Positions 12,395 to 24,300 of a stretch of 39,680 nt of DNA are shown in pieces. The first letter of the stretch is position 1; every line of letters begins with the position of its first letter. A model generated the notes under the pieces. It was not told the origin of the DNA. It made no database searches and saw only the letters and a program-made list of their open reading frames with translations. Position numbers and translations under genes: made by a program. This stretch comes from Welwitschia mirabilis (Eukaryota > Gnetophyta > Gnetopsida > Welwitschiales), in the NCBI GenBank assembly GCA_051453625.1, contig JBOZIK010000001.1, forward strand, positions 20,040,684 through 20,080,363, given 5' to 3'.

Positions 12395-15300
12395 ACAATA
12401 CTGCAAAAATGTTAGATCATGAAAATAATAAATAACTATGCAATCTACTATGCAAGTCACTAAGAGTTTCTAGTTGGTTGTCACCCACCTACTCTCAAAC
12501 TAGGTATCAACACAAATAATTAGTACAGCAACACACAATTTGAGAATCATCAACAGAAAATTTATTTAAGCCAAATATTCATAATAGATGACTTACATTG
12601 AGTGCTTGAACACAAGAGTCTCACCCCAACTAACAACTAAAGGCAAGGCACCTTGTTTCCACTTTCCCCTTCTCAATGGCTCTTTCTCCTTCCCAAATAC
12701 TTTTGTCACATTGTTTAGGAAACCAAGAAGTCCCCTGAGTAATGAGAATCCCCTTGCTTTATAGCTTTTCAAATAAGTTAGGAGGTTGCTAAGTTGGTTA
12801 ACATAGAACCATTGTGATCTGTATATAAGTCACTGGGTGACCTATGACTAGCAACAGTTTCAGCCCGTGATAGTAGAAGGTGTCATTGGGTCGTCTCTAG
12901 GCAATGGTATGTGGTGACAGTTTGAACCTATAACAGTAGAAGATGACGTTGGGTTGTCGTTGGGCAATGATGTTGCTACAGTTTCATTGCTACTTTTATC
13001 GCTAGGCGATTGAAATTAGCAACAGTTTTGTCAGTGCCGAGATTTTTGCATTCTTTGAGTCCAATTGTAAACTTGTAATTTCATAAAACACTCTAAAATT
13101 CCACCATTAATACCTCATATAGGCCTCGTTTTTTATGTCTATCAATAGCAAACCAAAAAAGAACACTATCAAGCATAAACAGACACAAATTTATGTAGTT
13201 TGGGCCTTTTCTACCCGTGTCCATAAAATAGCTGGGAGGCTACACTCAAAATGAGCAAAAGTCTCTCACACTCACCATCCCAACCAGACTAACATCCCCC
13301 ATTTTATAGTAAAGATTAGGATTGAAGCCCTAACAAAATGACTTTACATTGACCACTTGTAATTAATTTTCATAACCCCATATAAACAAGTAATAAAACA
13401 TATGGAGCCCCACATATAAACAGCTATTATTATTTTAAAAAAAAGCAAGAGAGAATCAGGATTTGACAACATTCTAATAATTTCCTAACGAAAAATATTG
13501 ACATGCGTTCCATGAAGAAGAGCAGGTCTGGTTTGAGAAAATCAAGTGCCCCAATATTCCTTGTTCTCAATCAGAAATATTTCCTAAATATTTCAAAGTC
13601 AAGATGTTGGAATAAAGAAACTTCAATATCATAGTTAATTGCATTCCCTGTACATCTTTGTGGTTTGATATTAAAGGTTTTGCTTAATCCGTGTTATTTA
13701 GTAATACCACAGTTTCAAGGATTCAGTAAAAATAACTTCATACTATTTTATAACTAATTCATTCTCAAAAGCCGTCATCTTTGATTTAGTAAGTCAATTA
13801 CCATTTGTGTGATATATAATCTATTAAGTTTTTATTCTTACTCATGCAATTCATACAATTCATTATTGAGTTCTCCTCTTAAAAATTGAGAAGGTGAATT
13901 GTTTGAGAGATTTATTAAATAAAATTTCTCTCTTACCACAATTATTCATTGTTAAATTTTTAACTTATTAGAACTGTTCTCTTATTTTTTATTCAATTCC
14001 CAAATAAAACTTTACAGGGTTAAACTCTTAAAATTGAACAAGAGCCTCATTTGCTTCTGTCAAATATACCGAAACTAAAAGGCATCCACATTCTCACTAA
14101 ACATTTGTTATCATTAATTGCCTCAAAAGTAAATTAGAGTTGACATAGGCAACAATAAAAGTTCAAAGAGTGTACAACATGCCTGATTTCCAGGATGGGA
14201 AATTTTGACTGCTGATTGAACAGGCAACAGTGGTTGTATTGGAGTCCCACGTGGTAAGAATGTTGCAACAGGCTGAACCAATGAGGGGGCAGTTACTCCA
14301 GCAGCATTTATCATATTGTTGTAAGGTAAAACCTTAGCAGCCTGAGAATTTTGCTGCACCACAGGAGCCAATCCAAGACCCCCTGGTAAATTTTGTAAAG
14401 GAGTTCCTGGTGAAATACTGCTTGCAACATAAACAGGACCCTGAACTGCTGAAGGTCCAGATCTAACAAGACCAGAACATGGCGTATAACATTTTGCATT
14501 TGGATTAAGTTTGAATTCCTATAGAAAAGCAATCAGACCCACAGACGTTAGCCAAAAAGGAAAATAGAAGAACCTCCATTTGTTTTTGTGCTTTCAAAAC
14601 TTCAGTTAAGACATGTATGCTTTTTACAAAACAAAATCATTGTATTTCAAATGAAATGTGTGCATTATCTGTTACCTTTGCATTTGGGTTGAGTAAAGAC
14701 TTCTTAGAAGAAGAGAGTGTTTGCTCACACTCAGCGGGTGACTTGGCAGTAGATGAGGCAGAAGGTGATTGGGGCAGAACATTTGGCACCAGTGTCTTGT
14801 CAACCATCATGATTTCTTCTTGTGATGAGGTTTCAGCTGACGATGAAACCATGTCTGATGCAGGCTGATGTGACACTGCAGCTGAAGTAACATAGGACAG
14901 CTAGACATGTAAACATGAATCGCATACATGAAAATGAAAACGGCTATGAACTTTAGTTCAAAAACTAAAGGTTTCTTAATGTCAGCAGTTAAAAAGGATG
15001 CATTTTTCCTTAATCTATTATTGATTTCATTTCTCTAAGAGAAGCAAATAAATGATAGGGAGGTTACTTTCATACAGACTTTTGATATGTGAAGACTGAG
15101 AGTCCCCCTCCTGTTAGTCAAAAAGCAATCAATGAAAAATCAGTAGATTGATAAGAAGAAATGTTCTGCTGAAAAGTAAACTACGCAGGATCGCATCCTA
15201 TGCAACAGGAACAGTAACTAATCATCATGCTTCTGCAGAAAGATGCATCTATGGTCTCACTAGTATTAGTGCTGACATCACCAGGGAATCAATTTTATTG

Positions 15301-18300
15301 AGGCATAGATATAAGTGAATAAGCATGATCATTATTACAGGTTCANNNNNNNNNNACATGATTGTCAATCAAAACACCAAAATACATACATCAAATTGGG
15401 CAAAACAAAAATTTAAAAAAAAAACAAAAATCATGCTAAGTAAGCATAATAGCCAATGTAACAATCAAATATTTATAACTGAGAATGACTTTTTGGTTAC
15501 GTACTGCATAGACTCCAAAGGTTTCAGCTCCATCAACATGGGACGAAGAATGCTTTTCAGAGGAACCATCTTTCACATTTTCATACAAATTTAGATTGCT
15601 CAAATCCCTGTAATAAAAAAGACAGGATGTTGGACAAGGCCAAAAATTTAATATATAGATAACGTTTAAGTTGCAGAAGACACAACTTCTGAAACTAAAC
15701 ATCACATACTTACTTTTTAACATCCTCACTGTTATATGACAGTCCATTCACGTTTACATTTGGAATTGTGCTTTGCTTGTTGGAATCAGATTTACTAATG
15801 ATATTTTCTTCAGGCAACTGCTTGTAAGAAGGTGCTTCCACCTATTAGAGGAATTGAAAATTATTTACTTTTAATGTTGACAGCCACACATCACAAAAGA
15901 AAAAGAACACTAGTAACATTCTCTCATGGAAAGCCTAGAATTAGAGAATGGGAAATAAATTCCTACAGAAATCCCAAAATGTAATGAAGTGTGTCTGATA
16001 GATAGTAATATATGATAGAAAAAAGCTTATACGTTGGTGCTCTGAAACACCCACGAAAAAAAGCAAGGCAGCAGTACCAAATACAAAAGTACAAAAAGAT
16101 AGTATGGAGCAACCCCTCTCTCCCCTAGCTGAAATAAAAGCAGCACAGAGATCTATTAATCACACTGCAGAAAATATAACAGCCAAATTCAACACTGTCT
16201 ACTTATAGGCATAAGTATAGACCCTATAGAGTGGGACAATGTCAAATAGAGAAATCAAATCTTCCTTCTATGCGTTATTCTTCATTTTTAGCATCGGGGC
16301 GGGGGGAACTTTTCATTGCGTGCAGTATCAATGTGAGACTAGGGTCATAAACCTAACAAAAAACTATGTAAGGATGGTTGAGGGTAGAGGGAAGGTATTC
16401 ACATTTTCTACTGACACCCACTGTCATGTTTCACACTGTGCTCAAGCTACAGAAGAGGCATGTATCCTTGCATATCACTGTTTTGATTGATAATGGAGAG
16501 CTCGATAATGTTCCCATAATATTCCCCAAGACTGGGATTTTCCATGTAAATCTAGTGTTCCTTTTTGTCATTGTTTTTACATTTCTGCTGCACAAACTTG
16601 TACAACTGGTATCAAAACACCAGCTTGGCAAGTGATTTCCATGTAAGTCTTGTGAACATCCATACTCCATACAACATTTTTTAGTATATGACAAACAAAC
16701 TCGTTGAAACACAAAACAGGAATGTCTAGGACATTCTGATGAAGCCCTTGTTGGCACAGGATGACTGCACTAAAGCATTTGAAGCAACTAAACCAGCATT
16801 CATGAAGTAAGAAGATTGGACAAATATGCAAGAGAAGGCGCCATCCCATATTCACCCTAGCTTGAGCAATGGCATTTTCCAGTCCATCAAGAACAAAACG
16901 AGACCTTGCGTTCTATGGGAAAAGCTAAATACTAGGTTTGACAAAGCTGCTGCATTGAATACATCTAATGTTTATTTGAAGGTCTTTACAGAGAAGATGA
17001 AGGAAGCGAAGGATTTAGTTATACATCCCATGTAACGGAAGACCTTTTAGCAGTCTTAAACCACCTATAGCTTCTCCTAACATGAAAGGGTAAAGGCAGT
17101 GCAGCAATTGATGGAACTTTGGTTCATATGAAGGCTGTAGGGTTGAGACACTGTGATGCTTGTATTCAAAACCAGGATCTTAGGAACATATATAACAGAG
17201 ATGCCAAAAATTTCTCTCTCAGAGAGCAATGTTGTATGAATTACACCCAGTTTATGGGTTCATTCTAGCAAAGACTTGAACACATCACCTAACTTGGCTT
17301 AGCAAAAAAGTTGTTATTCAGCTTGACTTGAGAGCCAGCTTAGCTAAAAACCTGGAAGTCAAAAAGAGGGTCTAAGAAGTCTCATTTTTAAGCATTTCAA
17401 ATGCCATTTTAAGTATTTTAGTAACGTTTTTGGACTTCCTACACTACATTAAACTCTTCAAATGTAAAATATAAGAAGCACTAACATGTTTACAGAATAG
17501 CATTGTAAATAGGAAGCATAGGTAACATTTTTATAATATTCATTGTTAAAAATTTTTAACATAAAACAGTTAGAACAACTAAACTATCGAAAACAATTAA
17601 ACAAACCATAAGAGCAATCGACCATGAGGTAAAAACTATCAAAACCATCACATTAAACATTAAAAGAGAAAACATGTTCTTTTTTTACAAACTGGTTTAT
17701 GTCGAAGAAGACAAAACTAAAACTCTTCAAAAACAACTAATTTATACTAATGAAAAAAGAATAAAATAGCATTAAAAAACAAGAAAAGAAGTAATGTCAT
17801 GCAAATAGTTTTGATATGTGAAGCCCAACTTGTATTTTTAATGTTATCACATTATATTTTAACATTGATCCCCTTTGTAATGTTGTAAAAGGGAAGTTAG
17901 GTTGTTGACTCCGTTGGGGCACTTTATTTTCGAAGAAAATAATACAAGGGTAAAAAAGGGGAAAGGAAAAAGTAAGTTAGCTTGAAACCCTAAACCTCTT
18001 TAAAGGCTGGTACAAGGTTGTTTTGGAACTCTTCATTCTGATTTTGTTCCTTCAGGAAAATAAGAGCTCTACACTACCTTCCCATGGTTTTTCCCATTAG
18101 GGTTTCCACATAAATCCCTGTGTGTTCTTTCTTTTGCTTGCTGTTATATTTTCTTTAGCACATTCTTGCTTGATCAATTCATAATAAATTGAGCAAGGCT
18201 AATCTATAAAACACCTTTAAAGTGGCACTATTTGGAGGGCACAAGGACTTAAAACTTTACAAATATTCTCACTAGATGCAAAAAAGAATTTACGTGTGTT

Positions 18301-21300
18301 GGAAGTTGGCAAAAAGGGTTTCTTATATCCTCAAATTGTGATGGGGCTCATCAAAATTAACATAAAGATAATATCTTTTTCCTTTTTAATTTTTAACAAC
18401 CACTAATCAGTGTTGACTTGCCCAGATTCTCCAAGACCCACAAGCTCACAAGTTTTCAGAAAACTCGTGAATCTTCATAGCAAACTCATACTTGAAGAGT
18501 TTCATCATTAGAGACTTATCATCAAGGGGGACAAAAATCACAACTCAGAGAATACTCGCCGACTCGTGAAGAGTCTTGCCACAACAGATGGAATTGTGTG
18601 CCATTCAAGAATTTCATGCCATTTCGATTAATACCCTCTACTCATTAGTCTCCCACTCTAGTATCTACCAAAAGTTCTTCCCTATTTGTTATTTCTGTTG
18701 CCAGTTAAAGGTACCTCACATTTGCACAACAACAGCACGTATAAACGCATCACTGTTTAAACTGGCGGCGATAAGTCGCAATCTAGGCGACTAGTCGCCA
18801 CCAGTTTCTGAGAACGATTGAGAATTAGTCGTTTGAAGAGGCATGGGCGGTTTTCGGCGATTAGTCGCCGACTGTTGGAATGGCGACAAATCGCCGTCAG
18901 AATAAAAAAAAAAGGCAAAAAGTCGGGGCGATGCCTGGTTAAAACTCGCGAATCTGCGTGACTTTTGTTCTATTATTTGGTGCAATACGTGTAAGGAACC
19001 CCGAACCCGCGTTACCTGTTTCTTGGCGCGAACGAACGTGCAAGGAGCCGAGGTGCGACTACGGGGAAAAACAACAGAGCATAGCTTTCGAAGTTCAAAC
19101 TGACGTGCGCACAGCAGACGAAGCACACCTACGGGAGCACAGCAGACGGAGCACAGCAGACGAAGCACCCCTACAGGAGCGCAGCAGACGAAACACAGCA
19201 GACAGAGCATAACAGACGAAGCACACCTGAGGTTTGATCAAACACACGTCCACACCTACGGGAGTGCAGAGGAGCACAACCTAAGGTCGATTTTGCATCA
19301 TTTTCTCCCCTATTCATCTTTATTGAAGTTCTTACATTCTAAGGTTGAGAGTTGAGACTTGAGAGTTGAGACAAAATATGCATTCTGTACTACCAGACAG
19401 TTTGATTTCAATATGACACTCAAGTGTCAAGGTGTAAGGCAGAAAATGAGAAAATACAATTACTCCAGTGACTTAATTTTGTGATTATTCAAATAGCTGA
19501 ATGCATTGGATTATGCCAATTTGAAATTTTAAATATGTATGACTAACACTAGAAGAAACAACTTAACATCTTTAGAGTTTAATTTAAAGTTTAAACCTTT
19601 GTGCAATGTTAGTAAGCATTTAGGGCTTAGCTTAACAAAAGCAAGATGGTATCAAACTGAGTGGAAAACCTTTGTGTAATGTTGATGAAGTTAAGAAATT
19701 AAAGTGGTTATGGGGTTGAAGGGGTTGATTGCTTAGGTGAGGAGAGGACTAGAGTGAGTTGAGGTTGAACCATTGAAGTTCATGTATTACACTCAATTAT
19801 TTTAAAAATCAAATCCACTTACATTCTTTCACTCTACTAGTGTTCGATTTAAATACTTTATAGGCTTTTTTTTACTAAACATCCAAGAAATATGCATTTT
19901 ACAAATTCTAACATAAATTTCTTTTTTTTTTTTTTTTACATCCTTTAGGAATTAGGATATAGCATTCACTCCCAAAATACTATACATTAGGCCTTTTTCT
20001 TTTTCATAGTACATCAAGCATCTTAGTCATGAACTCATGATTGATTTAAGAAAGCATGGTTGGAGATTTAGCCAATATGTTTTGGCTATATCAGTTTTTA
20101 CTTTTTAATAACATTTTCCTAGTCATCTTTAAATGCTAAATAAACCATTTTTATAATCCTAAATAGACTTTNNNNNNNNNNNNNNNNNNNNNNNNNNNNN
20201 NNNNNNNNNNNNNNNNNNNNNNNNNNNNNNNNNNNNNNNNNNNNNNNNNNNNNNNNNNNNNNNNNNNNNNNNNNNNNNNNNNNNNNNNNNNNNNNNNNNN
20301 NNNNNNNNNNNNNNNNNNNNNNNNNNNNNNNNNNNNNNNNNNNNNNNNNNNNNNNNNNNNNNNNNNNNNNNNNNNNNNNNNNNNNNNNNNNNNNNNNNNN
20401 NNNNNNNNNNNNNNNNNNNNNNNNNNNNNNNNNNNNNNNNNNNNNNNNNNNNNNNNNNNNNNNNNNNNNNNNNNNNNNNNNNNNNNNNNNNNNNNNNNNN
20501 NNNNNNNNNNNNNNNNNNNNNNNNNNNNNNNNNNNNNNNNNNNNNNNNNNNNNNNNNNNNNNNNNNNNNNNNNNNNNNNNNNNNNNNNNNNNNNNNNNNN
20601 NNNNNNNNNNNNNNNNNNNNNNNNNNNNNNNNNNNNNNNNNNNNNNNNNNNNNNNNNNNNNNNNNNNNNNNNNNNNNNNNNNNNNNNNNNNNNNNNNNNN
20701 NNNNNNNNNNNNNNNNNNNNNNNNNNNNNNNNNNNNNNNNNNNNNNNNNNNNNNNNNNNNNNNNNNNNNNNNNNNNNNNNNNNNNNNNNNNNNNNNNNNN
20801 NNNNNNNNNNNNNNNNNNNNNNNNNNNNNNNNNNNNNNNNNNNNNNNNNNNNNNNNNNNNNNNNNNNNNNNNNNNNNNNNNNNNNNNNNNNNNNNNNNNN
20901 NNNNNNNNNNNNNNNNNNNNNNNNNNNNNNNNNNNNNNNNNNNNNNNNNNNNNNNNNNNNNNNNNNNNNNNNNNNNNNNNNNNNNNNNNNNNNNNNNNNN
21001 NNNNNNNNNNNNNNNNNNNNNNNNNNNNNNNNACCTGGTCATGACGTTGTGCCTTGTCCTAACTTACCCAGCATTTCTGTGATGGAGGAAATGCGTACAT
21101 TTTTAAATCATAGAGAGGAGCAAAAGAAAAACAAGGCAAGGCTTGTAAATCTTCTAGCACAAAGGCAAATGAACAGAGTTGGCTCTGGTTCTGCAACTAA
21201 GCATAGAGCTTCTATGTCCAGAGTTAAAAAGAGAATAATTGATAGTTGGGAGCGTATGAGGGCTCATGCTTCTTCTTCCCCTCCTGATGTGGATGGCGCT

Positions 21301-24300
21301 GCTGAGGCCCAGCATGAGAGTGGTACTCATGCTCCACTTTCTAGTCCCACAGTTGGCTCATCTTCTCAAGGATTAGAGTCTTATTATTGACCCATTCGAG
21401 GCAGACTTGTTGATTTGATGCCTCCACGTCATGGTCCTCATACTCAACAGACAATTGAGACAAGTATGCATGCTAAGGAGGATGTGGTCAAGAAAGCACG
21501 CAAAATACTTACATAATTTTGGTATTCACAGGGCTTGCCATTACAATTTCAAAGCTCCCACTTACACAGAGATACGGACATCCATGCTAGATGATGTCAA
21601 ATATGATATTGAAGACATGATGACCCAACATAAAGAGGTTTGGAACAAATCGGGATGTAGCATTCTCACAAATGGTTGGAGTGATAGACGGGATAGAAAT
21701 CTCATTAATTTTTTGGTAGCATCATCTTCAGAAACAATGTTTTTGAAATCTATTGATGCATCAGACAACATAAGAAATGCTAAGTTCTTGTTTGAAGAGT
21801 TCAAAAAAGTGATTGAAGAAGTAGGACCTAGCAAGGTTGTCCAAGTAAATAGTTCCAGTTTAATTTATTGAAATTCATTCTCTCCTTCTAAATACAATGA
21901 TGTAGTCTTGTACTCTTGTACTTAGCCTTATTTATTTTGTATTGTGTAGGTTGTTACAGATAATGGATCTNNNNNNNNNNNNNNNNNNNNNNNNNNNNNN
22001 NNNNNNNNNNNNNNNNNNNNNNNNNNNNNNNNNNNNNNNNNNNNNNNNNNNNNNNNNNNNNNNNNNNNNNTAAGAGTCATAATGCATTTAAAAAATGGTC
22101 ATTTAGAACTTCTAATCACATTATTAAAGGGTTACATATATCCAAAATGTGATCCATAATGTCTTACATTGTTGAAATTCAAGAAAAGTGATTTTTTAAT
22201 GCTTTTTTAATGCCGACTTTTTTAGCCAACTTTTTTGCCGACTAGTCTCCTAGTCGACGACCCGACTTTTTACTTTCGCCGACTTTCTACTTTCGCCGGC
22301 TTTTTAATCATTGTAAAGTACTAAAAACTTTGAATAATCATTACCATGAATTCTCAATTATGACAAAGTTCATTTGCTTGTAAACCTCTTGGTAGATGAT
22401 GTCTGCATCCCAAATATTTCAAGCATTTTAAGTGCATGACTTACATTTTAGAAACAGGTAGCACCAAAACATTAACTCAAAGATATAAATTTGATATAGA
22501 TGGATTTGGAAATCTTTTCTTGATTGCAGCCTACTTTCATAAAGTTACAAAAATATCACTAATGCAGTTATCATCCATAGCTACATGGGATAACCCTTTA
22601 GCCCACATGTGCAAATTACTAGTTCTAAAACCTGCACACAACACGATAACCTCTTGAATTGCAAAAAGATAATGTATTCACTACTTTGTATATAGCAAAC
22701 ATAAAAAGTAATAACCATAGCTATGACAGTGTCAGAATATTATTTATATGATAAAAGTGATAAGAAGATCAAACTTGCTGTTCTATATAAAAAGAGCATA
22801 CCACTGAAGAATTCGTTGGCTCAGTGAATTTGTTTTCAATTTCACTTTCAGGGAGAGTGTGTGTTTGGCAAGTAGAATCACTCCCAAAAGTCTGTTCATT
22901 GTAATCATCAATGCATGTGTCTTCATTATCTTCACCTATGTCTTCTACACGGATAACAGACGAAAACCTACTTTCCTCGTCATATTGATCAGGTCCATTT
23001 CCAAAGCAAATACCCCTTTCCTATCAAAGACAATCAAAAACTTTTGGAAAAGTATCCTTGTGGGCTGATAAAAAAGTAGCCATGAATAAAGTGAAAAGTC
23101 AACAAAATCATCATGGTTTATGCCTGAGAACTGCTGAATAAATAATGCACTGATATTGATGAATTTTAGATAATAAGTGGCAAGAGAAACAGGCCAAATA
23201 ACCATAACTTGCCTCAGCTAAATGAAAATTTCCACAGGCTTCTTCTTCAATTTCCCTCGCTATTTGTGAAGCTTTGAGTTCAAGTTCTTTTGTTTGTGGC
23301 CCCTTTTCAAGTTTTGTAGTATATAGCTCCTCATCAAATGTGCTTTCTATACCAAACAGAGACTTATTTGTTTCAAACTGGTCCCAGTATCTGCATGAAC
23401 TAGGCAAAAAACAAATCATCACTCATTGCATTGCAACCCTAACACAAAAACATATATCCAAAAAGTCGTAAAGCTATGGAAAGACATAGCCTTTTTGCTA
23501 AGAAGTTGCAACTTGCAAGGAATTAAGAATACATGATGAAATAAAGAATATATGCAAGGAATGTGTAACAAGGAGAACAAGAAGAAGAGAGCAAGGAAGT
23601 AGTATTCCATGAGAAGGGTCAAATATCCACACAGCAAACATTAGTATTCTTGGATTACATTTGATATGTGTGGCACTGGTTTTTGAAGTCATTTAATGCA
23701 AAACATTCAACAGGTACTGTTACAATACATATTCCTTATAGATAGAGGTGAAAACAATGAATCACCTCAGTTTATTGCCTTCCCAACGAAGACCAAAATA
23801 AAAGATACTTTTCCTCACTAAATTTTTATTCTTTTTGCTTTGATGAATTTCTTTAGATTCCTCATCTTCCTGCTTTACCTACTGATTATCTAGGCATTAT
23901 ACTATTTACATGTTGTTGCTGTTTATAACTTTAATGTGTCAGGATTTACACTTCCCTGCATACCAGGCACTAGACTGCATGTATATTCAATGTAACCCTA
24001 CATGCCATGCATACAGTATCTACATAAAGAAGAATAACTTTTTACCAGCAAGCAAAAAGCCTGATAGCTGAATTCAAGATCCAGAAATTAAGATCTCGAT
24101 AACTTATTATAATATCAATTGAAATAATGACAAAAAGTTTTCTGCACATTAAATTAAGGCCTAAACAGTTAAGAAGTCAAATAAAATCACCTGTTTCGTG
24201 TGTTCTGAAAAGTATTTTCAAGGTCTAAATCTTCTGGAATGTCTTTGTCAGGAGTCCAAGGCTTCAACTCTCTCTGCCCTTCTAGTTGGTGACCATGTGC

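Larger units (their letters stand above)
4560..13144 (-). mobile_element. Degenerate Ty3/gypsy LTR retrotransposon, Athila/Tat-like, minus strand
   Basis: Two directly repeated LTRs (about 4560-6447 including a gap, and 12270-13144) flank a minus-strand interior. Reading from high to low coordinates there is a tRNA-Asp-type primer site, a leader with tandem repeats, gag, a zinc knuckle, protease, the start of reverse transcriptase, and then directly the integrase C-terminus. Most of RT, RNase H and the integrase core are missing. Stops and frame breaks are frequent. The LTRs differ at many positions, so the copy is old. I see no clear target-site duplication; the 4560 end is uncertain. Confidence 0.82.
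1645..14182 (-). other. Ataxin-2-like intron 9, about 12.5 kb, transposon-filled
   Basis: Bounded by GC (14182-14181 on the minus strand) and AG (1646-1645). It holds a minus-strand gypsy element (about 4560-13144) with a TRIM nested at 6914-7224, and two sequence gaps. Stretches 1645-2781, 3566-4559 and 13145-14182 show no recognisable gene. At 13145-13400 there is LTR-like sequence that I could not assign. Confidence 0.75.
16240..18161 (+). mobile_element. Decayed Ty1/copia element, internally deleted
   Basis: LTR-like sequence at 16240-16604, a mutated primer site at 16607, a gag fragment at 16808-17037 and an LTR at about 17800-18161. The interior between the LTRs is only about 1.2 kb, so pol is gone. 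The two LTRs are very diverged. The pairing of both LTRs with this gag is inferred from order, length and shared end sequence. Confidence 0.55.
18751..22313 (+). mobile_element. hAT transposon (DUF659 type), gapped and degenerate
   Basis: The left end CACTGTTTAAACTGGCGGCG and the right end (inverted) CAATGATTAAAAAGCCGGCG are imperfect inverted repeats that start with a hAT-like CA-TG. Both subterminal regions are unusually CpG-rich and carry GGCGA/TCGCC dyads. A plus-strand transposase relic lies at 21033-21970. Two gaps (861 and 100 N) hide the BED finger and the catalytic C-terminus. An 8-bp target duplication is not convincing (TAAACGCA versus TAAAGTAC, half matching). Confidence 0.72.
15842..22801 (-). 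other. Ataxin-2-like intron 5, about 7.0 kb, transposon-filled
   Basis: Bounded by GT (22801-22800 on the minus strand) and AG (15843-15842). It contains, from low to high coordinates, a copia relic with two LTRs (16240-18161) and a hAT element (18751-22313). The pieces 15842-16239, 18162-18750 and 22314-22801 hold nothing I recognise. Confidence 0.8.

Noticed and set aside
14886-14900. Alternative exon 8 acceptor at TTCAG (14886-14885) or CTGCAG
   Set aside because: Either would leave exon 7 and exon 8 out of phase; the TCTAG acceptor at 14902-14901 keeps the frame.
18410-18600. Second hAT-like end (CAGTGTTGACTTGCCC) left of 18751
   Set aside because: No matching inverted partner or target duplication found; too weak to report as an element.
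18791-19277. Cys/Leu-rich minus-strand frames and a plus-strand 84-residue frame
   Set aside because: They come from the minisatellite and dyads of the hAT left end; the repeat is open in several frames.
23498-23692. Minus-strand open frames at 23419-23692
   Set aside because: They lie in the intron between exons 3 and 4 of the ataxin-2-like gene and show no conserved sequence.
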